From Winogradskyella sp. (GTDB taxonomy: Bacteria; Bacteroidota; Bacteroidia; Flavobacteriales; Flavobacteriaceae), in NCBI GenBank assembly GCA_004211785.1, contig SHBX01000001.1, forward strand, positions 1 to 64,000: DNA of 64,000 nucleotides, written 5' to 3'. A program made the position numbers and the translations under genes. The notes beneath the pieces were generated by a model. It worked only from the letters and a program-made list of their open reading frames with translations, made no database searches and was not told where the DNA came from. Below, piece by piece: positions 35,684-45,444 of the stretch (position 1 is the first letter of the stretch; every line of letters begins with the position of its first letter).

Positions 35684-37150
35684 TTGTTTCCAATTTTTTT
35701 TAAAAATAGCGCTTGGGTTATATCAGGTAGTTTATTTGCTAAGATTAGTAGTTTTTGCATGTTGGCTTTATTAGCCCAGATACTAGGCACAAAAGATTTT
35801 GGTATATATGCAGCAATTCTTGCAACTGTAGCTTCAGTTCAACAGATATGTGATTTAGGTATAAGTGTAGTTTTGCAACGTTTGGGAGCGAAAATAGATA
35901 CATTTCATATACTAGAAACAAAAAAGCTATCAGTAAAAATGACAACATTGCTATTATTGCTAGTAACAATTGTTCTTAGTGCTTGGCTTACCTTAGTAAT
36001 TTTTGAAGACTTTTTTAATAAAATATTTTATGGTTATGAAATAGCTGACCAATATTTTAAATTCTTACCCTATATATTTTTACTTCAAGTATTAACAGAA
36101 ATTCCTTTAAAATTGATAGCCGGAGGTGGATTCTTTAAAAAATTATCCCTAAGAGTAAGTTTACAAAATTTACTGTTATTAATTGTTTTACCTACATCTG
36201 CATATCTATTTGGGCTTAAAGGAATGTTTACGGGCTATATAGTAATTGGTGTCATTAATTGCTGCATAACATTAAAGTTTGTATTAGATTTTGTAAAAAA
36301 ATATAATTTAAAATTCGAATTAAACAATACATTTAAAACCATCAAAAGCATTTTATCAGAGGGACTTGTCAATTACTTGGGAAACACCTTAGCTGGAGCA
36401 TTATTAGGAATTTTAGTTATTCGTTTAATAAGCCAGTATTTAGATATATCATTCTTCTCATATGTAAGAATAGGTTTGGCATTGGGAGCACTGTTATCTT
36501 TTATACCAACCGCTATCCAACCTGTAACGCTACATTTTTTAATTAAACACAAAGACAAATCTAGTATTTTACAATATTATCAATTTAAGTATATACTTTT
36601 ATTTACTTTAATATCAATTTCTGTATTAGTACCTTTTTTAGAATACCTAACACCCCTTGTATATGGAGAAAAATATATAAACGGTATAGATGTAATTACA
36701 ATAGTATTTATAACAAGCTTTTTTAACATTGGGTATACAACGTTATATAGTTTTTCATTAGCAAAAGACTCTATTTTCCATATTGGAATAATAGGCGTAA
36801 CTTGTGTTTCCTTAGCGGGTTTAGTAGCTTATTTTACCATACCAATTTACGAAGGGAATGGTTACATTATGTACTATTTGGTTTTTCAAATAAGTTATTT
36901 TATAATATTTTATAGAGAAAGAATTATTAAAGGTAAAATACCAATTAAGATATCAGATTTACTAATTATGCTATTCTTTTGGTTATGGTTATTAGCCTTT
37001 GCAGTAATACAAAATGATAGTTTTCTGTTTTACACAAAAATATTACTAATTCCAACCTTACTATTTGTTACATTTTATTATCTATTGGATGATTTGGTAA
37101 AAAATGAAATTAAAAAACTAATAAAGAGAATCAGAAAAACCCAAAATTGA
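35684..37150 (+). CDS. Wzx-type oligosaccharide flippase
   Basis: The 488-residue protein is almost entirely hydrophobic, with about 12 to 14 membrane segments beginning SAWVISGSLFAKISSFCMLALLAQILGTKDFGIYAA. This is the MATE/MVF-type opening of Wzx flippases, which move lipid-linked repeat units across the inner membrane. No ATG precedes the first helix within the open frame, so the TTG at 35684 is the likely start. It is the only clear flippase in the locus. Its stop overlaps the next gene by four bases. Confidence 0.85.
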   Translation: MFPIFFKNSAWVISGSLFAKISSFCMLALLAQILGTKDFGIYAAILATVASVQQICDLGISVVLQRLGAKIDTFHILETKKLSVKMTTLLLLLVTIVLSAWLTLVIFEDFFNKIFYGYEIADQYFKFLPYIFLLQVLTEIPLKLIAGGGFFKKLSLRVSLQNLLLLIVLPTSAYLFGLKGMFTGYIVIGVINCCITLKFVLDFVKKYNLKFELNNTFKTIKSILSEGLVNYLGNTLAGALLGILVIRLISQYLDISFFSYVRIGLALGALLSFIPTAIQPVTLHFLIKHKDKSSILQYYQFKYILLFTLISISVLVPFLEYLTPLVYGEKYINGIDVITIVFITSFFNIGYTTLYSFSLAKDSIFHIGIIGVTCVSLAGLVAYFTIPIYEGNGYIMYYLVFQISYFIIFYRERIIKGKIPIKISDLLIMLFFWLWLLAFAVIQNDSFLFYTKILLIPTLLFVTFYYLLDDLVKNEIKKLIKRIRKTQN

Positions 37151-38532
37151 GTTTTAAAAAAAAACATATCATCTATTTTGCTTCGAACCTATTAATATTA
37201 CCAATATTAGTTAAAGAAGAATTTTCTTTATTGGAAATTATAGCAATCTTTATTTCTTTAAATATTTTAATTGATTTTGTTTTTGAATTTGGAAAAAAAA
37301 TAGTCATACTTGAAGCTATTGCGGCTATTGCTAGTGTTGAAGTATTGTTAATGCCCGCACTGGTGTTTCATTATGACCCAGATGTTATGTATACATCATC
37401 TTATAACTATTTTTTTTATATAATCCCATCTTTTTTAGCACTAATGCTAGCTTTTAAAATTAGAATTTTTAAACGTAGAAATGACACAAATTATTTTGAA
37501 AACGCAAAAGAGTATCTTTCTAAAAAAAAGAATATCACTAAAATTTATGCGCTTATTATTATTGGTGGGATAGCACTTTTATTAAAAAAATTTTTACCGC
37601 CAGGGTTACAGTTTTTATTCTCCGCACTTTCTCTTTTACTTAAAGTAAGTTTGCTCTTTATTTTAATATCAAATTCTAGTAAAAGCAATAAATGGATTTT
37701 TAGTCTTATAATACTTTTTTCAGTTGCTTCTCATGATATAGGCAAAGGTATGTTTGGAGATATAATGAAATGGATGCTTTTATGGTTAATAATTATAACA
37801 GCATTTTTCCCATATAAAATTTCATTTAAGAGAAAATTAATTTTCTTGAGCTTTGGTTTATACGCTCTTCTTGTAATACAAGTCACTAAAGCTGAATATC
37901 GAAAACAAATATGGAATAACGACATTAATATAGTAGAGCAAAAAGAAGATGGAGGAATAATCAAATTCACAACAATCGTTAAGGATAATATATTTGCATT
38001 CGACAAGCTTTTTAGCGCTGATAATTTGACCAAAGGACCCTTAAGAAGGCTTAATTCTGGTATTGTAATTAGCAATCTTATTAATTATGTACCTAAAAAA
38101 CATCCTCATCTATACGGGACTACATTAAGTTCTATTTATTTAGCATTTATACCTAGAGCCATTTGGAAAAACAAACCTAAAGTTTCTGGTAGAGATTATA
38201 TAAAAAAGTATACGACAATGTACTTATCACCAAGGAACAGTATAGAGATTAGCCCAATTGGAGAAGGGTATTTAAATTTTGGGGGTTTAGGATTTATAGC
38301 TGTATTTTTTTGGGCATTATTCATAAAGTGTATTTACGACTTCTTCTTCGCATATTCCCATAAAATAAAAATATTATTTTTATGGCTTCCTGCAATAATG
38401 GTAGGGTTAGTTACTTGTATGGAAAACAGTATTAAAACAACTACAATTGCAATTATAAGCACATTTATAATTATAATTTTTATTAATTTATTACTCTTTG
38501 CAAAACTTAGATTTTTTAAGGTAACGAAATGA
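37147..38532 (+). CDS. Wzy-like O-antigen/repeat-unit polymerase, candidate 1
   Basis: This 461-residue polytopic protein has about ten hydrophobic segments and a large periplasmic loop. Near the C-terminus are FIPRAIWKNKPKVSGRDYI and GEGYLNFGGLG, both recurrent in Wzy-like oligosaccharide repeat-unit polymerases. It starts with TTG at 37147, overlapping the wzx stop (TTGA), and is directly downstream of the flippase, the usual Wzx/Wzy pairing. Two other polytopic proteins in the locus (41492 and 42780) are rival candidates for polymerase or ligase roles. Wzy sequences are highly divergent, so the call is contextual. Confidence 0.7.
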   Translation: MSFKKKHIIYFASNLLILPILVKEEFSLLEIIAIFISLNILIDFVFEFGKKIVILEAIAAIASVEVLLMPALVFHYDPDVMYTSSYNYFFYIIPSFLALMLAFKIRIFKRRNDTNYFENAKEYLSKKKNITKIYALIIIGGIALLLKKFLPPGLQFLFSALSLLLKVSLLFILISNSSKSNKWIFSLIILFSVASHDIGKGMFGDIMKWMLLWLIIITAFFPYKISFKRKLIFLSFGLYALLVIQVTKAEYRKQIWNNDINIVEQKEDGGIIKFTTIVKDNIFAFDKLFSADNLTKGPLRRLNSGIVISNLINYVPKKHPHLYGTTLSSIYLAFIPRAIWKNKPKVSGRDYIKKYTTMYLSPRNSIEISPIGEGYLNFGGLGFIAVFFWALFIKCIYDFFFAYSHKIKILFLWLPAIMVGLVTCMENSIKTTTIAIISTFIIIIFINLLLFAKLRFFKVTK

Positions 38533-39545
38533 AGAAAATTCAGCATATTCGTTTTTTTTCAAGAAGAGAAACAAAAACAGGAATAAGTATTGAACTTATT
38601 TTTAATAACTTAATATCATATATTGATAACAATACAGAGTTTGATACAGACAAAAAAAATGTTCCTAGTTACAGTTCTTTTTTAGGGCTATTAAGAAATA
38701 TATTATTTACTGTGACCAATCGGTCAAAAATAAACCATATTACAGGAGATATTCATTATGTCGCATTGGCGCTAAATAGAAAAAGAACAATTCTAACAAT
38801 TCACGACTGCGTACTGTTAGAGCATAAAAAGACAAGCCATTTTTTTTTGTTTTACAAGTATATCTGGTATAATTTACCAATGTGGTGGTGTAAAAACATT
38901 ACCACAATTTCTGAAAAAACAAAGCAAGACTTGATTAATAAAACTTGGGCAAAAGAGAGTCAGATAAAAGTAATTCAAAATTTTTATGACCCAATTTATA
39001 AAAGGCAATTAAAGAAAGTTAATAAAGAACAACCTGTTTTGTTACAAATAGGAAACAAACCGAACAAGAACTTAAATCGCGTTATTGAAGCTATAAAAGA
39101 CATTGATTGTAAATTGGTACTTGTTGGAAAATTAACGAATGCTCAAGCTCAAAAAATAGAAGAATATAATATCGTAAATGAAGTTTACTGTGGTATCGAA
39201 AAGGAAAGTTTGGTAAAGCTTTATAACGAATCTGATATTGTAGTTTTTGTATCAACTTATGAAGGTTTTGGGATGCCAATAATTGAGGCTAATGCTATAG
39301 GTAGAATACTAGTCACAAGTAATATTGAACCAATGAATACAATAGCTTCTAATTCGGCGATATTTGTCAATCCTTTCAAAATCTCTTCAATTAAAGAAGG
39401 CATAATGTCGGCAATTAAAAACGATGACTTAAGAAATAAGTGCATTGAAAATGGATTAAAAAACGCAGAAAAACACCATATAAGTAATGTTGCTCAAAAG
39501 TATCTAGCATTATATAAATCAATTAATAATAATTTCTCAGCATGA
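38529..39545 (+). CDS. GT4-like glycosyltransferase
   Basis: The 338-residue product has the GT-B two-domain plan. The N-terminal half contains HITGDIHYVALALNRKRTILTIHDCVLLEHK, the C-terminal half LLQIGNKPNKNLNRVIEAIKDI and the donor-site segment STYEGFGMPIIEANAIGRILVTSNIEPM, with the EGFGMPIIEA retaining-transferase signature of family GT4. The donor sugar is unknown. It overlaps the genes on both sides by four bases (ATGA), so it is translated as part of a tightly coupled chain. No signal peptide or membrane helix is present. Confidence 0.85.
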   Translation: MKKIQHIRFFSRRETKTGISIELIFNNLISYIDNNTEFDTDKKNVPSYSSFLGLLRNILFTVTNRSKINHITGDIHYVALALNRKRTILTIHDCVLLEHKKTSHFFLFYKYIWYNLPMWWCKNITTISEKTKQDLINKTWAKESQIKVIQNFYDPIYKRQLKKVNKEQPVLLQIGNKPNKNLNRVIEAIKDIDCKLVLVGKLTNAQAQKIEEYNIVNEVYCGIEKESLVKLYNESDIVVFVSTYEGFGMPIIEANAIGRILVTSNIEPMNTIASNSAIFVNPFKISSIKEGIMSAIKNDDLRNKCIENGLKNAEKHHISNVAQKYLALYKSINNNFSA

Positions 39546-40654
39546 AAGTGTTGTTTCCTATAGGTGCATTATTTCCATCGCAAACAGGTGGGCCTGCAAA
39601 TTCAATTTATTGGTTAGCCAAGGCTCTTCATAAAAATGGAGTTGAGGTAAAAGTAATTACTACAAATAGAGGTATTGCAGAAAATGTAATAGAATTAAAT
39701 AAATGGTTAAGCCTTGATTATGGTGATGTGTATTATTGTACAGAATTTAATTATAGTTTAAACTTAAAACTTATTAGAAAAACGCTTCAAAACCTTAAGG
39801 AAACGGACATAGTACACCTAACAAGTATTTTTGACATACCCTCATTAATTATAGCTTTATTCGCTGTTTTTTTCAATAAAAAAATAGTATGGTCTGTAAG
39901 AGGAGAACTTGCTCCCAAGGCTTTGAAAATAAAATTTTCACTAAAAAAAGTATTACTTTTTTTAGTGAAAAGAATAAAGAATAAAATATATTTTCATTCC
40001 ACTGTAAAACAAGAAACAGAATATATAAAGTCTCAAATGGGTGTAAATCAAAAAATTATTGAGTTGCCTAATTATATGGATCTTTCTCAATATAAAGGCT
40101 GTCATCATGAAGATGATGATTATTTTCTTTATTTAGGTAGAATACACTCGATCAAAGCTCTTGAGAATTTATTAGAAGCCTATTCAAAAGTTAATCATTT
40201 AAAGCTACCCAATTTGTATCTTGTAGGAACAGGAGATCAAGACTATATTAACGATTTAGAACATCTTAGTAAAAAGTTAAACATATCGGATAAAGTTTTT
40301 TTTAAAGGACATGTTGCTGGTCAAAAAAAATATAATTTTTTAAAAAACGCAAAATTTTTAATTCTACCATCGTTCACGGAAAACTTTGGAAATGTAGTAA
40401 TAGAGGCATTATCTCAAGGAACACCTGTTATAGCATCTCAAGGAACACCATGGCAAATTTTAGAAATAGAAAATTGTGGATTTTGGGTTTCTAATGACCC
40501 CGAAAACCTTTCTGAAATTATAAAAAATAGCTCGGAATTATCTAAGGAAGTATATAAGAATATGCGAAAAAATGCTTTTGATTTAGCTTCTAATAATTTT
40601 GATATTAATAATAATGTTAGCCTTTGGGTAAACGCTTACAAAGAAGTAATATGA
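39542..40654 (+). CDS. GT4 glycosyltransferase
   Basis: The 370-residue product begins VLFPIGALFPSQTGGPANSIYWLAKALHKNG, the opening of GT4 enzymes (the GGP loop contacts the donor). FLYLGRIHSIKALENLLEAYSKV and LPSFTENFGNVVIEALSQGTPVIASQGTPW then make up the C-terminal donor site with the EX7E-like FTENFGNVVIEA segment. It is a retaining GT-B transferase, probably at the inner face of the membrane. It overlaps both neighbours by four bases. Linkage and donor cannot be told from sequence. Confidence 0.88.
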   Translation: MKVLFPIGALFPSQTGGPANSIYWLAKALHKNGVEVKVITTNRGIAENVIELNKWLSLDYGDVYYCTEFNYSLNLKLIRKTLQNLKETDIVHLTSIFDIPSLIIALFAVFFNKKIVWSVRGELAPKALKIKFSLKKVLLFLVKRIKNKIYFHSTVKQETEYIKSQMGVNQKIIELPNYMDLSQYKGCHHEDDDYFLYLGRIHSIKALENLLEAYSKVNHLKLPNLYLVGTGDQDYINDLEHLSKKLNISDKVFFKGHVAGQKKYNFLKNAKFLILPSFTENFGNVVIEALSQGTPVIASQGTPWQILEIENCGFWVSNDPENLSEIIKNSSELSKEVYKNMRKNAFDLASNNFDINNNVSLWVNAYKEVI

Positions 40655-41499
40655 CAAAAATAAAAACCCCAGTATCTGTAGTAATTTTAACTTATAATGA
40701 AGAAATTCACATATCTAGGGTAATAAATGGTGTTAAAGATTGGGCAGATGAGGTTGTTGTACTAGATTCTTATTCAGAAGACAAAACTGTGGATATTGCT
40801 AAATCACTTGGTGTTGATGTTGTGTTCAGGAAATTTGACAATTATGCCAAACAGAGAAATTATGCCATAAAAGAGATTACATTAAAAAATGATTGGATTT
40901 TATTCCTTGATGCGGACGAATTGATGACTGATGAGCTAAAAGTTGAAATTACTGATACGCTTCGTAACCCTCAAAAAGATGGATATGAAATTAAGTTTCG
41001 TTTCTATTTTATGGGAAAATGGATAAAGTATGGAGGATATTATCCTACGTATATATTAAGATTGTTTAATAGAAAAAAGGCATCAATAAATAGAGATATT
41101 AATGAACATATAACGGTTGATGGTGAGTTAGGAAGACTAAAACACGATTTCATGGACGTAAACAAAAAAGATTTCACGTTTTGGGTTCATAAGCACAATA
41201 AATACTCTACATACGAAGCCGAAGATTTATTTAAGAAAAATAAAACAGAAGATGAAAAGGGATTTGCAAATTTTTTTGGAACCCAAGCGCAACGAAAAAG
41301 ATGGGTTAGAGTAAAAATATGGAATAGGTTACCATTATTTTTTAGACCATTACTATATTTCTTATATAGATATTTTTTAAAATTAGGTTTTCTTGACGGT
41401 ATGGTTGGTTTAATATTTCATTTTAACCATGCATTTGTATATTACATGCAAATAGATGTTAAATATTATCAAAAGAAAAAAAACTTGTTTAATGAGTAA
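40651..41499 (+). CDS. GT2 glycosyltransferase, WaaE/KdtX-like
   Basis: The 282-residue product starts VSVVILTYNEEIHISRVINGVKDWADEVVVLDSYSEDKT, the GT-A fold of family GT2. FLDADELM supplies the DxD-like metal site, and AKQRNYAIKEI precedes it. The sequence resembles WaaE/KdtX, lipopolysaccharide-core beta-glucosyltransferases. The segment HKHNKYSTYEAEDLF after it is also typical of that group. I chose the ATG at 40651 because it forms a four-base overlap with the upstream stop. Substrate unknown. Confidence 0.85.
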   Translation: MTKIKTPVSVVILTYNEEIHISRVINGVKDWADEVVVLDSYSEDKTVDIAKSLGVDVVFRKFDNYAKQRNYAIKEITLKNDWILFLDADELMTDELKVEITDTLRNPQKDGYEIKFRFYFMGKWIKYGGYYPTYILRLFNRKKASINRDINEHITVDGELGRLKHDFMDVNKKDFTFWVHKHNKYSTYEAEDLFKKNKTEDEKGFANFFGTQAQRKRWVRVKIWNRLPLFFRPLLYFLYRYFLKLGFLDGMVGLIFHFNHAFVYYMQIDVKYYQKKKNLFNE

Positions 41500-42793
41500 T
41501 TTTCAAGCTTTAAAAAGCATACTAGATTTAAAGAGTATAAGTTGGCAAAGAGACAAATATGTAATTTTATTCATCCTTAATTTTGTAACGCTTTTTTTTT
41601 ATAAATATACGTTTAGTAGTATTTCGGTTATTCTTTTTTTGTTTGTTTGGTTGATAGACAAGAACAAACAAAAACCAAAAACCAAAAAGTATTTAATTGT
41701 AATAGGACTTTTTTTAATTCTCTATATAATTAGTTTCTTTTTCTCTGAAAATATAAAAGAGGCTTCTAAAAATTTTCAAAAGGCTTTACCATTTTTTGCA
41801 TTCTCTTTAATTTTATCAACGATACCAAAATTTTCAAAAAAAAACATTCAAAGAATTAAGTTTACCTATATAATTACATGTTTTCTAGCAACGATATATT
41901 GCTATTTTACTGGCGTAATTAATTGGTTGACAAATACAAATATAAAGCCCGAAGAAAAAGAGTTTTTCTTTTTCATAACGTATACCAGAATTTCAGAAAT
42001 AATTGAGCTACATCCGACATATTTTACAATCTACATTTTTTTGGCATGTATTTTCTTATTCGAACTATTTTACAAAACGATTAAAACAAAACAACGCCTT
42101 ATCATTTTATTACTTATAGTGTATTTTTTTGTTTTCATTGGGTTTTTATCAAGTCTAATGGGTATTTTATTAATGTTTTCGTTAGTTTTTTATGAGAGCA
42201 TTAAGTTTATTTACAGAAACAAAAAATTCAAAAGAAACCTAGCGTTATTTTCTGTAGTAATTTTAGGAATGGTTTTCACTCTTGTTAAAGCAGGTGAGAG
42301 AAGAAAGTTTGCATATTATTACGCAGACTTTAAACTTTCAGACTTAAAAGACAAAACAATACTTAATAACAAGAAACCTTTGAGATTTGTGTTAATCGAT
42401 ATTTTTATTAGCCAAACTCAGAAAGACATTCTCCTGGGTCAAGGCATAGGTGATTTGAAGGATTACACTAATACTAAATATATTAATTATGTTATCCAAA
42501 AAGATGTTCAATACTTTAAGGACCACAATTATCATAACCAATATATTCAGTATTTTGGGTATTTTGGGATTATTGGAGGTAGTTTATTTTTGATAATACT
42601 TTTAAGTTCAATTTTTCAAGCGTTTAAAGTAAAAGATGAAGAAGCATTAAAATTTATCTTAATCTGTTCTTTGTTTTTTTTAACCGAATCCATAATGGAG
42701 CGACATAAAGGTATTGTGTATTTTAGTTTATGGTTTTTCTTTTTTGTAAACAACTTAAAGCCAGAACCTCAGAAGATAGATGAGCGATATTAA
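41492..42793 (+). CDS. O-antigen ligase/polymerase-like polytopic protein, candidate 2
   Basis: The 433-residue protein has about ten membrane segments and one large periplasmic loop. The loop ends with DHNYHNQYIQYFGYFGIIGGSLFL, the H-x-Q-like segment of the Wzy_C/WaaL superfamily, where a histidine is implicated in transfer of the lipid-linked glycan. LSSLMGILLMFSLVFYESIK lies before it. It may be the WaaL ligase or a second polymerase. Start placed at the ATG at 41492, overlapping the upstream gene by eight bases. It overlaps the next gene by 14 bases. Confidence 0.72.
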   Translation: MSNFQALKSILDLKSISWQRDKYVILFILNFVTLFFYKYTFSSISVILFLFVWLIDKNKQKPKTKKYLIVIGLFLILYIISFFFSENIKEASKNFQKALPFFAFSLILSTIPKFSKKNIQRIKFTYIITCFLATIYCYFTGVINWLTNTNIKPEEKEFFFFITYTRISEIIELHPTYFTIYIFLACIFLFELFYKTIKTKQRLIILLLIVYFFVFIGFLSSLMGILLMFSLVFYESIKFIYRNKKFKRNLALFSVVILGMVFTLVKAGERRKFAYYYADFKLSDLKDKTILNNKKPLRFVLIDIFISQTQKDILLGQGIGDLKDYTNTKYINYVIQKDVQYFKDHNYHNQYIQYFGYFGIIGGSLFLIILLSSIFQAFKVKDEEALKFILICSLFFLTESIMERHKGIVYFSLWFFFFVNNLKPEPQKIDERY

Positions 42794-44012
42794 TATTTTT
42801 TTTAAATCAACTTTTAATAAAGCAAGCTTATTTCTTTGTAGCTATTTTGTTTTAATTGTTTTATGTGCAGACTTTATAACCAAAGTAACCTTATGGTCTG
42901 GTTTTGATTTTCATAGATATGGCAGTATTGTAAAGTTTTCAATTGAGTTAATTTTTATAATCAGTGTTTTAGTTAATCAGACCCGGAACCACAAAATTGC
43001 ATACTTAATGTACCTACTTATAGGCTGTTTTATTATAGGGCAAGTAGGTATGGTTTTGTTAAACAAAAATATTGATGGTGATTTTAAAGACAATTTTGTA
43101 ACTATAATCTCTTTTGTTTTTCTTCCTTTATTCATATTAGCATGCTTTGCACAAAAAAATCATTTAATAATAATTCAGAAAAATGTAAAAATAATTAAGG
43201 TAGCAGCACTGGTAAATTTACCTTTTATAATACTTGGTATTATTACTAATAGTAATATTCTTAAGTCCTATCCCAACTCAGACAGATTTGGATTTAATGG
43301 ATTTCTTACGTCATCATCATCAGCAAGTTATTTTTATATTGCCTTAATGATAATTCTCTATTTTCAGTATATAAAACTGAAAAAAAGAAAATATTTATTA
43401 GTATTAATAATACAAGTTTTTGCAAGCCTTTTAATGGGCACAAAAACCATTTGGTTTTTTCTAATACTCTTATCGTTTATCCATTTTTGTGTTATAATAA
43501 ACAAAAACTACAGAAGATTTTTTCAAACTCTAACAACATTACTTTTAGTTTTGACATTAATTTTTTGGAATAAGACAAAAATGTTTATTGTTGGTTTATT
43601 TAGTTTTGGAGAAGAAATTTATAATGAGCATGGCTTTATATCTGTTATACTCTCAACTAGAGATTTATACCTAAAAGAGACTTTGACACATGTTATTGAG
43701 AACGGAACAATTTTAAATATTTTATTTGGCGGTATAAACGTTAAAATAATTAGAGTCGAATTTGAGTTCGTTAATATGTTCTATTTTTTTGGTGTATTTG
43801 GAACGATTATATATTTCCTGTTTTTGAAGGAAGCTTTTTATCGTGAAAACAGGAGTTTATTAAAGATATTACTTTTCTTTGCATTTATGATTACTGGAGC
43901 GCTTTCAGGAGGATTATTTTATAGTGTATCAAGTTCTGTTTTACTTTACATTGCTTTTAGATACGTAGATATATTTACCAAAACAAACGATTTTGAAACA
44001 AATAACAAATAA
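42780..44012 (+). CDS. Polytopic Wzy-like membrane protein, candidate 3
   Basis: This 410-residue protein has about ten to twelve hydrophobic segments and a short motif region GTKTIWFFLILLSFIHFCV followed by a large loop and VNMFYFFGVFGTIIYFLFLKEAFY. The overall pattern resembles O-antigen polymerase-like proteins. No catalytic residue can be fixed. It overlaps both neighbours, so it belongs to the locus. Its role as polymerase, ligase or another integral-membrane step is open. Confidence 0.55.
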   Translation: MSDINIFFKSTFNKASLFLCSYFVLIVLCADFITKVTLWSGFDFHRYGSIVKFSIELIFIISVLVNQTRNHKIAYLMYLLIGCFIIGQVGMVLLNKNIDGDFKDNFVTIISFVFLPLFILACFAQKNHLIIIQKNVKIIKVAALVNLPFIILGIITNSNILKSYPNSDRFGFNGFLTSSSSASYFYIALMIILYFQYIKLKKRKYLLVLIIQVFASLLMGTKTIWFFLILLSFIHFCVIINKNYRRFFQTLTTLLLVLTLIFWNKTKMFIVGLFSFGEEIYNEHGFISVILSTRDLYLKETLTHVIENGTILNILFGGINVKIIRVEFEFVNMFYFFGVFGTIIYFLFLKEAFYRENRSLLKILLFFAFMITGALSGGLFYSVSSSVLLYIAFRYVDIFTKTNDFETNNK

Positions 44013-45003
44013 AAAACTTTTAATTACAGGAGGAACAGGGTCGTTTGGTAATGCTGTTCTTAATAGATTTATTAACACAGACCATTTTTCAGAAATAAGA
44101 ATTTTTTCTCGTGACGAAAAAAAACAAGACGAATTAAGACGTCGTGTGGCTAATTCTAAGGTGAAATTTTATATCGGAGATGTTAGGGATTATAGATCTG
44201 TTGAAACCGCTGTTAGAGGTGTCGATTATATTTTTCATGCAGCAGCATTAAAGCAGGTGCCATCTTGTGAGTTTTTCCCAACAGAAGCAGTAAAAACAAA
44301 TGTTTATGGGACAGAGAATGTTTTAGATGCAGCAATTGCTCATAAGGTTAAAAGTGTGGTAGTATTAAGTACAGACAAAGCTGTATATCCTATTAATGCT
44401 ATGGGAATTTCTAAAGCAATGATGGAGAAAGTACTAATTGCTAAAAGCCGTAATTCTGAAAATACTATAATCTCAGGAACGCGATACGGTAATGTCATGG
44501 CATCTAGAGGCTCTGTTATTCCTCTTTTTGTTGAGTTAATAAAAGGCAAAAAGAATTTAACAATCACAGACCCACGTATGACAAGGTTTATGATGACCTT
44601 AGACGACGCAGTGGATTTAGTACTCTTTGCTTTTAATAATGCTAAACCGGGCGATATGTTTGTGCAAAAAGCACCAGCAGCAACAATTCAAACACTTGCC
44701 GAAGCATTACTTGACCTTTATGAGTCTGATAGTAAAATAAAGACTATAGGCACAAGACATGGTGAAAAACTTTACGAATCACTTTTAACTAGAGAAGAGC
44801 GAGTAAAATCTGAAGATTTAGGAGATTATTATCGCGTACCAGCTGATAGTCGTGACCTTAATTATGCCAATTATTTTTCTGAAGGAGAAATAGACATGAA
44901 CACTGTTGAGGATTACCATTCTCATAACACCGAACGTTTAGATGTTGAAAGAATGAAAAAATTATTGCTTAAATTAGAATCTATTAGAAAGGATATTAAG
45001 TAA
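43993..45003 (+). CDS. capE: UDP-GlcNAc 4,6-dehydratase/5-epimerase (CapE/FnlA-like)
   Basis: CapE starts UDP-N-acetyl-L-fucosamine synthesis from UDP-GlcNAc. The 336-residue SDR protein has LLITGGTGSFGNAVLNRF at the start, FSRDEKKQDELRRR, FHAAALKQVPSCEFFPTEAVKTNVYGT and STDKAVYPINAMGISKAMMEK. There methionine replaces the usual active-site tyrosine (M-x3-K), as in known inverting dehydratases. The start is a TTG at 43993, because no ATG precedes the fold in frame. It heads a run capE, cupin, capF, capG, wbuB-like that mirrors the FucNAc gene sets of Staphylococcus and E. coli O26. Confidence 0.88.
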   Translation: MKQITNKKLLITGGTGSFGNAVLNRFINTDHFSEIRIFSRDEKKQDELRRRVANSKVKFYIGDVRDYRSVETAVRGVDYIFHAAALKQVPSCEFFPTEAVKTNVYGTENVLDAAIAHKVKSVVVLSTDKAVYPINAMGISKAMMEKVLIAKSRNSENTIISGTRYGNVMASRGSVIPLFVELIKGKKNLTITDPRMTRFMMTLDDAVDLVLFAFNNAKPGDMFVQKAPAATIQTLAEALLDLYESDSKIKTIGTRHGEKLYESLLTREERVKSEDLGDYYRVPADSRDLNYANYFSEGEIDMNTVEDYHSHNTERLDVERMKKLLLKLESIRKDIK

Positions 45004-45012
45004 CACTAAATT

Positions 45013-45444
45013 TTGATTTCAAATCAACCCCAGATAATTCCAGGAGGAATTTATAAAGACAATAGAGGTCAGTTAGACTTTTATAATAGTTTCGATATGA
45101 CTCCAATAAAACGAGTGTATTTTACTAAACATTATAATACAGACACCATTAGAGCTTGGCAAGGACATATTATAGAAAGTAGATGGTTTATCTGTGTGTC
45201 AGGCAGCTTTATTGTTAAGTTAGTGGGTATTGACGACTGGGAAAACCCTTCAGAAAGCCTCATTGCAAAAGAGTTTGTTCTAGACGAAAACAAACAAGAA
45301 ATTCTTTACATTCCCAATAGGTTTGCTAATGGATTTAAAGCACTTAAAAAAAACTCAAAGCTCATGATTCTGTCAGATTATGGATATAATGAAATTGAAA
45401 ATGACCAAGTAAGATTTGACCAAAATAATTGGACAACATGGTAA
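45013..45444 (+). CDS. Small RmlC-like cupin (sugar epimerase-like)
   Basis: The 143-residue protein opens IPGGIYKDNRGQLDFYNSFDMTPIKRVYFTKH and has WQGHIIESRWFICVSGSFIVKLVGIDDW and IPNRFANGFKALKKNSKLMILSDY, the beta-barrel pattern of RmlC and WxcM-like epimerases. Its position between capE and capF suggests that it helps epimerise or chaperone the keto-sugar intermediate, but CapF already carries its own cupin. Start is TTG at 45013; an upstream in-frame stop excludes any ATG. It overlaps capF by seven bases. Confidence 0.65.
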   Translation: MISNQPQIIPGGIYKDNRGQLDFYNSFDMTPIKRVYFTKHYNTDTIRAWQGHIIESRWFICVSGSFIVKLVGIDDWENPSESLIAKEFVLDENKQEILYIPNRFANGFKALKKNSKLMILSDYGYNEIENDQVRFDQNNWTTW

